Source: Candidatus Trichofilum aggregatum (GTDB lineage Bacteria; Chloroflexota; Anaerolineae; Promineifilales; Promineifilaceae). Taken from it: a stretch of DNA of 52,283 nt. Shown one piece after another: positions 10,121-17,995 of this stretch. Location of the stretch: positions 1 through 52,283 of the forward strand of contig JADJUV010000030.1 of the NCBI GenBank assembly GCA_016716885.1. Direction: 5' to 3'. Numbering within the stretch: the stretch's first letter is position 1; every line of letters starts with the position of its first letter. Made by a program: the position numbers and the translations under genes. The notes below the pieces were generated by a model. It saw nothing but the letters and a program-made list of their open reading frames with translations. It made no database searches and had not been told where the DNA came from.

Positions 10121-10879
10121 TCAATCCACTCGTTCCACGGCCCCCATCCCCATCGTTGTTTTGCGCCCTACCCCCGAAAAAGCAGCCAGTTGGGCCAGGG
10201 CGTTCCAGATACATAAGGAGCTTTCTTCTCCCTGATGCGCCTTGAAGGTGACTGCACCCACAAAGCCGGTAAAACTATCTTCGCGGCTGAGAGCAATGGT
10301 GGCTGTTTCTATCTGATGCTCGGTGACGAAAACTTCGCGGCCGCACCAATCCAACCAGGTTTGGGGGATTGCTAATGGGGCTGGGGCAAAGCTGTTCCAG
10401 ACCACAAATGGGGTACGGAAGACATTTCCCGGCAGAGGGAGTGGCAAATCGCCTGGGCCTTGTTTGAAAGATGTGGGGGAGAGAAACCGTAGCTTAACCT
10501 GGCGTATGGGGCGGCTTTCCGCCAGGGTCATCCAGTCAGGACCGGGTTGCACGGTAATATCACTGACGGTGAACTGTTGGTATCTGCCTAACTTGAGTGG
10601 AGCGCCTAGCTGGTACACCTTTTGCCATGACTGAGCGATGATCGCGGCCGCGTTTTCTGTCACGGCTGCATAACGCAAACCGGCCAACTCCCCCTGTTCG
10701 GTGTAAAAGCTGATAACCGAGTACGGTTTCGGACTCGCATGTTCATGGAGCCATTTACCTCCAGCGGGATCGGTCTGCTCCAGTACATTAAAGAAGAGGC
10801 CGTTTAATCCTTGAGCGGTAACATTACGACCTTCAAGGCGGCTACCGTGGGGGTGGAAGGTGGTGGTGATGGTGTACAT
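10121..10879 (-). CDS. cas6: Cas6-family CRISPR pre-crRNA endoribonuclease
   Basis: This intact 252-residue protein has Cas6 hallmarks. It starts MYTITTTFHPHG, has LHEHASPKPYSVISFY (a His-containing early segment) and a middle stretch TSFKQGPGDLPLPLPGNVFR. It ends with the glycine-rich loop AFSGVGRKTTMGMGAVE. Cas6 enzymes cut repeat RNA to give crRNAs for type I and III systems. No Cas10, Cas7, Cas5, Cas3, Cas1 or Cas2 gene is visible in this window, so this is an isolated cas6 unless the rest is elsewhere. The degenerate array at 13.5 kb lies about 2.6 kb upstream on the same arm. The EAD-SAVED gene follows 104 bp downstream and is likely co-transcribed. Confidence 0.88.
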   Translation of the reverse strand: MYTITTTFHPHGSRLEGRNVTAQGLNGLFFNVLEQTDPAGGKWLHEHASPKPYSVISFYTEQGELAGLRYAAVTENAAAIIAQSWQKVYQLGAPLKLGRYQQFTVSDITVQPGPDWMTLAESRPIRQVKLRFLSPTSFKQGPGDLPLPLPGNVFRTPFVVWNSFAPAPLAIPQTWLDWCGREVFVTEHQIETATIALSREDSFTGFVGAVTFKAHQGEESSLCIWNALAQLAAFSGVGRKTTMGMGAVERVD

Positions 10880-10896
10880 GGGAAGGTAGGATGATG

Positions 10897-11150
10897 TTAG
10901 GCCTCGAACCAGTTTTCAACCGTTAATCCGGCGAAATCGGTAAAGTCGGCGGTGTTGCGGGTGACGAGAATGAGGTCGTTCACGGCCACAGTCGCCGCAA
11001 TTTGTGCGTCGGCAAAAGATGGCGTTTTCCCTGCCTGAGTCAAACGCACCCATTCATAAGCGTGCCATTCTGCCGCCGCCCGATCATAAGGCAAAATCGT
11101 CACCATCTATTGCAAATGGCGCGTAAGACCACTATGGCTCTTTTCGCGCT
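10897..11150 (-). pseudogene. PIN-domain (VapC-like) toxin, C-terminal remnant
   Basis: The frame reads ILPYDRAAAEWHAYEWVRLTQAG, then SFADAQIAATVAVNDLILVTRN and FAGLTVENWF. This matches the second half of VapC PIN toxins: FADAQIAATA is the third acidic region and LVTRN the fourth. The N-terminal half with the first catalytic Asp (LLDTN or similar) is absent. Immediately upstream in frame is a stop codon, and the sequence degenerates into unrelated DNA near 11150. No antitoxin gene is present. It is a truncated RNase toxin, expected to be inactive. Confidence 0.75.
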
Positions 11151-11361
11151 GCAAAACACACACACCCTTTTTGTTTGTTGTTTTTTAGACATGCTATTCA
11201 CTCGGTGAATGCCATCTCGCCTTTTTCTACCCAAGATATACTGCCTTTGGCCGGCCTCTGGCTGTGCCACCGCTAGCAAAAGTATCAAATTATGCCTGTT
11301 GCCAGTGCAGAAGGGTGGCATCATGGACTCGTGAAATAAAGATTTGCCTGCGTGGCAGTAC

Positions 11362-11955
11362 TCACAAATCAAATTGGGCAAATTCCTGTTCGGTGCAGGG
11401 AATCGTCAAAATACCATCTTTGTTCCCATCCAGAATTTGATTGATCTGCCGGAGAAATTCGGCGGTATTCACATAACGAATCTCAAATCGTTTCCTTTTT
11501 CTCTGCCCTTCATCGGAATCATGCCAATGCGCCCCAAGACTTCAGCACGGGTGAGTTCACCCCGACGTAACTGCAATACTGGTAGATCATAACTCTGCTT
11601 ACCATGCTGTAATCTGATCTGAACCATTTGATTTTGCCGAAGTTGCTCCTTAAGATGATCTTCGCGGATTTGCCGTGCCTGTCGCCAGGCCAACAGAGCA
11701 AACACCGCGCCTAAGATGCCAATCACATCGGCTATCAAGCTTAACCATTCAGATAATGTTGCATTTGCATCTTCAACTCACTTCAAGGATTCATCTATTT
11801 CTTCTGGGGGCTGGTTTACACTCAACAATTTCATCATCTTGCAGAATCTCCAGGACGAGACAGGCCCTGGACTCTGTAGCTCGATAGATAGCGCCTTCTT
11901 GTTGATCACGCTTGACACGCAATAGCCAACGTTGGTACTCCCGCTTTTCGGGTAT
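11362..11955 (-). pseudogene. Membrane-anchored hypothetical protein, interrupted at a transposase junction
   Basis: Minus-strand frames join into one protein. EKREYQRWLLRVKRDQQEG and LVLEILQDDEIVE (about 11830-11945) come first. Then, after a shift and an in-frame tga, comes ATLSEWLSLIADVIGILGAVFALLAW (a single membrane helix, about 11690-11760), and then REDHLKEQLRQNQMVQIRLQHG. A shift near 11490 restores RYVNTAEFLRQINQILDG, with the stop at 11362. I do not recognise the family. It has a soluble N-terminal part, one helix and a charged cytoplasmic tail. The transposase C-terminus runs directly into its first visible codons, so the 5' end has probably been removed by insertion. Its place between cas6 and the CRISPR remnant makes a defence link possible but unproven. 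Confidence 0.55.
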
Positions 11956-11989
11956 CAGGTACACACATCGCCATTCCTTTCAATAGTAT

Positions 11990-13345
11990 CCACCGTGCCG
12001 GTCGGCCGTTCAATACCGAGATTCACCGCTTGAGAAAATACGTTCAACCGCGGTACGTTGGTCGTAGATCTGTTTGTACTGCTCCGAGTTTCGGTCTAAT
12101 TGGTGGCGAATGCGCGAACCATCGGTATGGGCGAGGGTGGTGGTACAGCCGCCTTTCGACCATTTTTTATGAGCAATGGGGCAGGTTTGTCCATTGGCCT
12201 GGGGATAAAGAAGAGGACAAGCATGTTTGGCACGTTGGTAGGGGATGATGGCGGTGGTGTTGTCCTGGTAAACGAACTTCAAGGGCATGGGTAAGCTCGC
12301 TTCACACAAAGGCAGGCCATCCTCAGCGAAACGACGAGTGGGTATTCCCCCTTTTTCGCTGAGTGGGACAGCGGCAAAGCCCTCATGGTCGGGGTGGTGA
12401 AAGTAGTCGTAGACGTAAAAAGCATCGAAGGCCGCATCCAATGTGCCAAAACGAGGTCTGAACCCTAATCGTTTTTCCACCTGACTCATAAGGGGGAAAA
12501 AATAAGTGGGAGTCCCCTTGTGTCAAGGTTTGGGTGATTTCGGCCAGAACAAACTCGCCGCCTGTTTCGAGTCTGGTAACTACGATGCCAGAAGCATACC
12601 CCCAGTAGTATTCGCCCACACTGACGGGGACTCGTGTAGCCGGTTGCCCTTCTTTGGCTGGCGTCGTGACCAGGCGATTATGGCGACGTTTACAACCCAA
12701 TTTGCAGTCAGGGTCACTGGCGGGTTGACGAGTTTTGTCGAAACGTCCTTCCTTTATATATTGTTTGCGGTTATTCTCTTTGACCCAGACGAGGATATGT
12801 TTGGTGTCCAGGGAAATCGTTTGAGCAAAACTGTCTGGTAACCGTTCCTTGAGCCAGGTGACTTGATGATCAAATAATCCCTGCAAAACGGTGTCGGGCA
12901 ATTCGCGCAGAACCCGGTTGAAGTGACGGTGACTGGGTAAGCTGGCCTCGGGGTCAAACCCATAGGGGGTGTTGGCCGGTTTGAGGAAAACCAGTGCCCA
13001 GACAAGAGCCGGATGGTCGTGCAGATAACGCCAGAGCCGGGCATTGGTCGGTAAGCCCTGGTCTAACTTGACCAGAAAAGCTCCGATGTAAGCGGCCAGG
13101 GGGACAGGTTCCACCCCGAACCAATGGCGCGATGGCCCCGGCATGAGCGACCAATCGAGCAGTCGTAACTGGGGAATCAGGTTCATCGTCACGGGACATT
13201 GTTGCACGAAACGCGGGTACGCGGCCGCATCGCCCAGAAAGCGAGGCAACCTCGATGGGGTCGAGCCGTTTTCGTGATACCCTGACCAATAACGTGAAAC
13301 CCACGACCGGAATGTAGCCGGTATGTTAGAATGGATGGTAAGCAT
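11990..13345 (-). pseudogene. DDE transposase (DDE_Tnp_1-like), frameshifted
   Basis: ATG 13345 follows an AGGAG ribosome site (MLTIHSNIPATFRSWVSRYW). The sequence reads through RLPDSFAQTISLDTKHILVWVKE, which contains the first catalytic Asp, then zinc-like or basic text (CKLGCKRRHN). A frameshift near 12490 joins it to LGFRPRFGTLDAAFDAFYVYDYF, where the second Asp is likely in TLDAAFD. The end shows DQRTAVERIFS then QAVNLGIERP after another shift near 12035; AVERxxS..LGIERP is the conserved C-terminus with the last acidic residue. Two shifts suggest it is inactive or poorly read. It appears inserted into the membrane-protein gene downstream. Exact terminal inverted repeats were not identified. 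Confidence 0.75.
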
Positions 13346-13417
13346 GGTGTTTTTCTCCTTACATGGATGTTTGGTTGGCCCTAAACAGCATAGCAGAGGA
13401 AACACCATGCCCGATCT

Positions 13418-13504
13418 AAAAACGGAACCTGCCTTGAGGTCAGTTCCGTTTTTTGGCTCTTGAAGTGCCACCAAACGGTGCGTGAGACCCGAAAAACGGA
13501 ACCT
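13418..13504. repeat. Hairpin plus direct repeat of an AAAAACGGAAC motif upstream of the transposase
   Basis: aaaaacggaac (13418-13428) pairs exactly with gttccgttttt (13443-13453) across a 14-nt loop. A third copy, aaaaacggaacct, lies at 13492-13504 as a direct repeat. The block lies just upstream of the transposase start and could be the element's end, a terminator or both. Boundaries are uncertain. Confidence 0.5.
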
Positions 13505-13507
13505 CTT

Positions 13508-13724
13508 TTTTATCGCGTCCAACCCTCTTTCGAGGGGTTGAAACGTGAAGGATCTGGTGGATTCGAACCAACACTCTCTCGTCCTCTGGGGATGGCTCCC
13601 TTTCGAGGGGTTGAAACCATTTCAAAAGGATTGTTTTGTGAGGAGTTGAAACTGATAGCGAAAAACTTCAACAAGATTTCCGCAAATGTCCTCTGGGGGT
13701 GGCTCCCTTTCGAGAAGTTGTGAA
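13508..13724. CRISPR. Degenerate CRISPR mini-array
   Basis: One full 37-nt repeat unit lies at 13581-13617, starting GTCCTCTGGGGATGGCTCCC and ending CTTTCGAGGGGTTGAAAC. A copy at 13508-13544 keeps only the right half exactly. Another at 13688-13724 keeps the left half and loses the GGGGTTGAAAC end. A further stub, GAGGAGTTGAAAC, lies at 13640-13652. Spacing fits repeat-spacer units: a 36-nt spacer at 13545-13580 and a 35-nt spacer at 13653-13687. The GTTGAAAC end is typical of Cas6-processed repeats, and cas6 lies 2.6 kb away. Progressive damage on both sides suggests a dead array. Confidence 0.75.
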
Positions 13725-13829
13725 GGATTGAAATTCAGTGCGGTCGCAAGTCACCCAAAAGGACAACCTTATTTATCCCTAGAATGGGTGTAACTTATTG
13801 CCACCGGTTCCGCAGTCAGCTTCAGCTTT

Positions 13830-14878
13830 TCCCTACCTGTTGCCACAACACAAACTGCCGATTGCGCGTTCGATGCCGTTGCCAGTACACATCAGCCCCC
13901 TGCCCGCGGCCGCAACCCGCGCTGCCTCTTTGCCATGGGGGTAATACCGTTTCTCCGGGTGCGTCTCAGCCCTTTCCTCAACGTTCCCCGGCATCCCTTG
14001 CATAACCAGGTCTTTGAGTTCACGATTGATCCGCTTCTGCCGACCCTTCGGCTGGTGCTGGTGTTGCCCCAGATAACTATTGGGCAACTGCCAGGCCAGA
14101 TAGGTTTCGCCCTTCCTGCCTTGTTGCCCGATAATCCGTTAGTTCAAATACCGCCTGGCCCTGCCACCGCCGTTCTTTGGCTGACCAGTGCGACCCAAAC
14201 TCACCCATCGCCACACTCTTGACTTCACGCCATTCACCATTGGTCAAATGAATGAACGACCCATCCACACTGAACACCAGTTGTGCCGCCGGGTTGACCT
14301 CTGTCACCTCTATCCCAGCTTCTAAATCATTAACAATGGCCTGTTCCAGTTGCTCCGCCGCCCGACCGGTTTCGTAGGTTACCCGCCGCAGGGTGGCTTC
14401 ACCAACCTGTGTCCCATAACCGTAGGCTATCTCTTCCACCGCTTCCCGAAAAGGCAGTTTCGCCCCCCATCGGCTCAGGGCCGCTTGCAGTTTTGGCGTG
14501 TATTTCCCTGGCAACAGCCCCAATTCCTCATCCAGAGGGGAAAAAACTTGTCCCACACTCTCGACACTTGGCTTTACTGCGTCTCAACTTTACCACCTGC
14601 TCATTCTGACTAACCAAGCTACGCCGTTGATACCCATTAGCTTGTACTTTTCCCCCACACACCGGGCATACCGCTCGGTCCTGGGTCGCAAGATGGCGAA
14701 TGTCTGCCATCGGGCTGGCTTGGGCTATGTCCTCGACCATTCGGGTTCGTACCTGGGCCAATTCCCTATCCACCATATCCTCGATGTCGTTTAGACTGGC
14801 TCGCCGATGTTGGTTTCGCCATTGCCGTGCGTTGTGACTAACTTGGATAAATGCCTCTTGCCATTTTTCTTCGTCCAT
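13830..14878 (-). pseudogene. ISKra4-like transposase remnant
   Basis: ATG 14878 begins MDEEKWQEAFIQVSHNARQW. A zinc-ribbon with CPVCGGKVQANGYQRRSL, then KCRECGTSFFPSG, follows. A frameshift near 14550 continues with PLDEELGLLPGKYTPKLQAAL and KLPFREAVEEIAYGYG. Next is LVFSVDGSFIHLTNGEWREVK, whose SVDGSF Asp resembles the first catalytic residue. This order matches ISKra4-type transposases. The rest is in other frames (13833-14087) and ends without the conserved GSGxVES tail except a scrambled TGNGIERA. It is inactive, and terminal repeats were not found. Confidence 0.7.
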
Positions 14879-15011
14879 CTTTTCCCTCCGACTAATCGTT
14901 GTTTGCCCCTATTGTCCCCTTCCACAAAAATGACGCACACCCCATCAACCATTCTGGCTTTCAGAACTTGCTCCTTTCTGGTAAAATCAATTTGTTCTCA
15001 GGAGAGTAATC

Positions 15012-15389
15012 ATGCCCATGATGACATCTGTGGTACTTAATACTGACCTACTGGAATCTCTACAGGAACTAGCCGACCAACAGGGTGTAGAGGTTGAAAA
15101 CATGCTAGACGATGTGGTACGTCATTACTTGCATCAAAGCCGACGCGAGAAAATACAGAAAGAAAACGAACATTTTGTCCGTATGCACGCTGATTTGATG
15201 AAGCGGTACAACGGATACCATGTAGCGATTCATCAGGGCGAATTGGTTGATTATGATAAAGACCTCGATGAGCTTGTCATGCGTATTAAAGCCAGATTTG
15301 GTCGCACGCCTGTGTTGATCGCTTTTGTCACGGATCAATCCGCTCCGACATTTACCATTCGCCGTCCCCAATTACTTTATTCGCCATGA
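15012..15389 (+). CDS. Small helical protein, antitoxin-like N-terminus, partner of the retropepsin gene
   Basis: ATG 15012 follows AGGAGA. The 125-residue product begins MPMMTSVVLNTDLLESLQELADQ with VENMLDDVVRHYLHQSRR, a short strand-helix-helix pattern like ribbon-helix-helix or Phd-type antitoxins. KIQKENEHFVRMHADLMKRYNG continues as a long charged helix, and the C-terminal part has HQGELVDYDKDLDELVMRI, recalling DUF5678-like small proteins. Its stop overlaps the next start by ATGA, so the two proteins are probably made in fixed ratio. No function can be assigned with confidence. It may bind or regulate the putative protease that follows. Confidence 0.6.
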   Translation: MPMMTSVVLNTDLLESLQELADQQGVEVENMLDDVVRHYLHQSRREKIQKENEHFVRMHADLMKRYNGYHVAIHQGELVDYDKDLDELVMRIKARFGRTPVLIAFVTDQSAPTFTIRRPQLLYSP

Positions 15390-15799
15390 GTTTGCCTCAC
15401 AGCCAGGGTTTTCGCCCCCCGTTCCCGACGCTTGCCGTACATTTACGCAGTGGTGATACTCGAATAGGGCCATTCGTCGCTCTCCTGGATACGGGGGCAG
15501 ATGTCACATTTGTCCCCGTCTTCCTGCTTGAGAAAATTGATGCGTTAGAAGCCTTCACCGCCCGAGTACGTAGCCACTTTGGTGACAGTATACCAGCCCA
15601 GCTATATGTTGTGGCTTTTGATGTGGAAGATGTCCGTCTAGCCAGTACCTACGTGGTCGCTGATGAAGATGGTGATGACATCATTTTGGGGCGCGATGTA
15701 TTAAACAAGTTACCCCTTTTTCTCGACGGCCCACAACTGCATACTTATCTCTTAAACGATGCAGTAGTCAAGAGGTGGCGTGATCGTCTCAAGAAATAA
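15386..15799 (+). CDS. Retropepsin-like aspartyl protease family protein
   Basis: The 137-residue protein has FVALLDTGADVTFVPVFLLEK, where DTGA is the catalytic motif of single-domain retroviral-type aspartic proteases (residues about 35-38). A later DDIILGRDVLNKLPLFLDG is the hydrophobic-Gly flap or second-motif segment typical of the family. Such proteins act as homodimers. It overlaps the upstream small helical gene by 4 nt, a pairing seen in stand-alone bacterial retropepsin genes of unknown role. There is no signal peptide, so a cytoplasmic location is likely. The frame is intact and its base composition matches its neighbours. Confidence 0.75.
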   Translation: MSLPHSQGFRPPFPTLAVHLRSGDTRIGPFVALLDTGADVTFVPVFLLEKIDALEAFTARVRSHFGDSIPAQLYVVAFDVEDVRLASTYVVADEDGDDIILGRDVLNKLPLFLDGPQLHTYLLNDAVVKRWRDRLKK

Positions 15800-15938
15800 T
15801 TAACCCGTTTCCCCACTGAGGTTAAACTTCTCCCCTTAAAACCCCGCAACTCTGTTCCACCCCTCACACCGGCTCCTCCATCACCCACCAAACCACCACC
15901 CCCATCCGCGCTTTCTTCCCCGGCCAATACACCACCCC

Positions 15939-16084
15939 GCGGCCGCGTTTCCCCCACCCCTTCCCCGCTTCAGCCCCATTACCATAATACCGCCGCACCC
16001 TCTCGACCCTCTGCCCGTTCCCCGCGTCCCCTTTATGTCGCAGGTCTGCCAGTTGGCGATGATGATGGCGCACGCGGCCGCGAC
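15939..16084. repeat. Intergenic repeat family A, copy 1
   Basis: It shares CACCCCTTCCCCGCTTCAGC, then CCATTxxCxxAATACCGCCGC, CTGCCCGTTCCC and GTGTCGCAGG-like wording with copies at 17.4 and 18.5 kb. It ends at GCGGCCGCGAC. A second GCGGCCGC lies at its left edge (15939-15946). It lacks the left 40 bp of the other copies, and its right edge runs directly into a transposase fragment. Confidence 0.7.
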
Positions 16085-16221
16085 TGACCCACTACTTCCA
16101 TCGTTATAATCAGGTGCGTATACACCAATCACTGGCTTATCGCACCCCGGCAGAGGTCTACCTGGCTCAAGCGTCCCATGACCTCAAAGAGGCCACCTTT
16201 GCCTTGAAGGTTAAAGAATAG
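16081..16221 (+). pseudogene. Transposase C-terminal fragment (rve/IS481- or IS3-like)
   Basis: An open frame without a start reads RLTHYFHRYNQVRIHQSLAY, then RTPAEVYLAQ, and ends at tag 16219-16221. The RxHQSLxYRTPAEVY pattern is the classic tail of integrase-core transposases. Only the last 46 codons remain. The fragment begins exactly at the GCGGCCGC palindrome (16074-16081) that closes family A copy 1. Confidence 0.75.
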
Positions 16222-16394
16222 AACGGGGCTAAACCTACCTTAAACCCCTGCCAGAAATTGTCTTGACAATCTAAGCCACCATAGTTGTTGGTATTGGTGA
16301 AGGGGAAAATGAATGAATAAACGATCTCTAAATGATGATTGGTTATAGTACAGGCATCGTTCTGGCAAATTGGTAAATCACACAAGGAGATTGG

Positions 16395-16778
16395 ATGATG
16401 CAGACAACATTCGCTCGGATACATAAAGTTTTAGCGACGGTTATTGGACTGGCAACCTGGGGGCAACTGTTTTTAGCGGGATTGTGGCACGCGGAAGTGT
16501 TGTCCACTCCACAGGCGCATGTGTTCCTGGGGCTGGGTATTCTGTTGGCCTCATTGCTGACCCTTATCTGCGCGGTCGCGGGCCAAATGGAGAAACGGAC
16601 CATTAAACTAACCGCCTTTCTCTTCTTCCTCATCCTGCTTCAACCCATTTTGATCCGACAACGGGAAGGGGGCATCGCCTTTCTTTCTGCTTTTCATACC
16701 CTCAACGCAGCCTTTATTGGCATGACATCGGGCATGGTGATGGCTGTATCCCCTGTATCTGTGGCGACGGGAGATTAG
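16395..16778 (+). CDS. Four-helix membrane protein (DUF6220-like)
   Basis: An AAGGAG ribosome site lies 6 nt before ATG 16395. The 127-residue product has four hydrophobic segments: VLATVIGLATWGQLFLAGLW, VFLGLGILLASLLTLICAVA, LTAFLFFLILLQPILI and LNAAFIGMTSGMVMAVSP. His residues (RIHK, GLWHAE, AHVFLG, AFHTLN) fall near the helices, a layout common in small heme- or quinone-related membrane proteins. DUF6220 is suggested by general pattern only. It is followed after about 80 bp by a membrane-anchored cupredoxin, so an electron-transfer or copper-linked role is plausible. Confidence 0.6.
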   Translation: MMQTTFARIHKVLATVIGLATWGQLFLAGLWHAEVLSTPQAHVFLGLGILLASLLTLICAVAGQMEKRTIKLTAFLFFLILLQPILIRQREGGIAFLSAFHTLNAAFIGMTSGMVMAVSPVSVATGD

Positions 16779-16856
16779 GTAGGAACTCGAACGTCAATGG
16801 TGAACGCCACACTGGGTACTGTTTATTGTCTACCCACGGGCCGCAAAGAGGAAAAA

Positions 16857-17282
16857 ATGCAATCTGTTACACCTATCTCAGAAGCGAAACAAAGCAATGT
16901 CCCTAATTGGGTGATGGGGTTGGGCCTCGCGGCCGCGATCATCCTGGTTATCCTCGTTATGATGCAGATGGGAGTCTTGCGGGCGATTTTCTCTGCCCCT
17001 GCCCTCAGCGATGGGTTTACCCTTACCACCGCTGATTTCCAATTTGGCACGGAAACCTTGCAGGTGAAGGCTGGCGAAACCGTGACGATCTATCTCTCCA
17101 ATCAGGACATGCTGACCCATGCCTTTGATGTGGATGAACTGGATATTCATGTGCCAGTCACCACGAATGAAGTGGTTCCGATCACCTTCACCGCCACCGA
17201 AGTGGGTAGTTACACCTTCTATTGTGGCGTGAGCGGACATCGCACCGCCGGTATGGTGGGGACATTGGTGGTTGAACCATAA
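16857..17282 (+). CDS. Membrane-anchored cupredoxin
   Basis: ATG 16857 is chosen over an upstream frame start because AAAGAGGAA lies just before it. Residues 18-40 form one membrane helix (VMGLGLAAAIILVILVMMQMG). The rest is a cupredoxin fold: LQVKAGETVTIYLSNQDMLTHAFDVDELD supplies one His ligand, and TFYCGVSGHRTAGMVGTLVV supplies the Cys, His and Met ligands of a mononuclear blue-copper site. It would sit outside the membrane and pass single electrons. The upstream four-helix protein is probably its partner. A broken multicopper oxidase occurs 15 kb away but is not in this operon. The frame is intact. Confidence 0.85.
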   Translation: MQSVTPISEAKQSNVPNWVMGLGLAAAIILVILVMMQMGVLRAIFSAPALSDGFTLTTADFQFGTETLQVKAGETVTIYLSNQDMLTHAFDVDELDIHVPVTTNEVVPITFTATEVGSYTFYCGVSGHRTAGMVGTLVVEP

Positions 17283-17402
17283 GCCTATATTTCGCACATT
17301 AACAACTGGATAGGGAGAAACCGTGGAGAAGGTACTCATTTTGTGGCAAAGTAACTGATAGGCATCATCAGCCATAACCCTCAGGAGGGCTTCCTCTGTC
17401 AA

Positions 17403-17579
17403 GTCCTGAAATATGTTTACAGGTAACTCGCAAGGTCACAAACCGCCCCCCTACCCCTTCCCCGCTTCAGCCCCATTGCCAAAATACCGCCGCACTCTCC
17501 ACCCTCTGGCCGTTCCCCGCGTCCCCATTGTGTCGCAGGTCTTCTAGCCCGCGATGATGATGGCTCCCGCGGCCGCGAC
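17403..17579. repeat. Intergenic repeat family A, copy 2
   Basis: It begins TCCTGAAATATGTTTACAGG, contains CCCCTTCCCCGCTTCAGCCC and CTTCTAGCCCGCGATGATG, and ends GCGGCCGCGACC. It matches copy 3 over its whole length with scattered substitutions. It occupies the gap between the cupredoxin and the VapBC-like pair. Confidence 0.75.
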
Positions 17580-17701
17580 CCTGATCCGTGTTCCTTCCCT
17601 CCGCGTCTACGCCTATTCTCTGGTTCAGTTATTCTCGCGACCGTATTCTGTGCTAAAATCCTCTCAATGCCAATCACTGTCCTTGCCCTGGAGAAATCCC
17701 C

Positions 17702-17995
17702 ATGACCCAACTCATCACCGCCGTCTACGAACACGGCGTCCTACGCCCCCTCAAACGGCTCCACTTAGCCGAAAACCAGACCGTTCAGCTTCAGATCGTG
17801 ACTGAACCAAACCCCGATGCCACCCAGATGGCTCTCCAATCCCTCATGGCTACGGGGCTTTTAACACCTCCGCTCGAACCCACCGCCCCATCCCCCTACT
17901 CCCCGGCCGAACGCCAGCAAGCAGCCGATTCCTTAGGCCACGCGGCCGCGATTCCCCTTTCCCAACTCATCATCGAAGACCGGGGCGACCTGTGA
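17702..17995 (+). CDS. DUF104-type antitoxin
   Basis: A 97-residue protein starting MTQLITAVYEHGVLRPLKRL, followed by HLAENQTVQLQI. The pattern xAVYExGVLRPLxxLxLxEGxxVxL defines DUF104/AF2212-like antitoxins that pair with PIN toxins. The C-terminal half (SPYSPAERQQAADSLGHAAA) is a short helical tail likely to wrap the toxin. Its stop overlaps the toxin start (GTGA at 17992-17995). A GCGGCCGC site (17942-17949) encodes the HAAA part. The pair is intact, so a functional toxin-antitoxin module is plausible. Confidence 0.85.
   Translation: MTQLITAVYEHGVLRPLKRLHLAENQTVQLQIVTEPNPDATQMALQSLMATGLLTPPLEPTAPSPYSPAERQQAADSLGHAAAIPLSQLIIEDRGDL

Noticed and set aside
13545..13580. A tRNA gene at the T-arm-like sequence
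   Set aside because: Only the T-arm and a few acceptor bases are present; there is no anticodon or D-arm, and the segment lies between CRISPR repeats.
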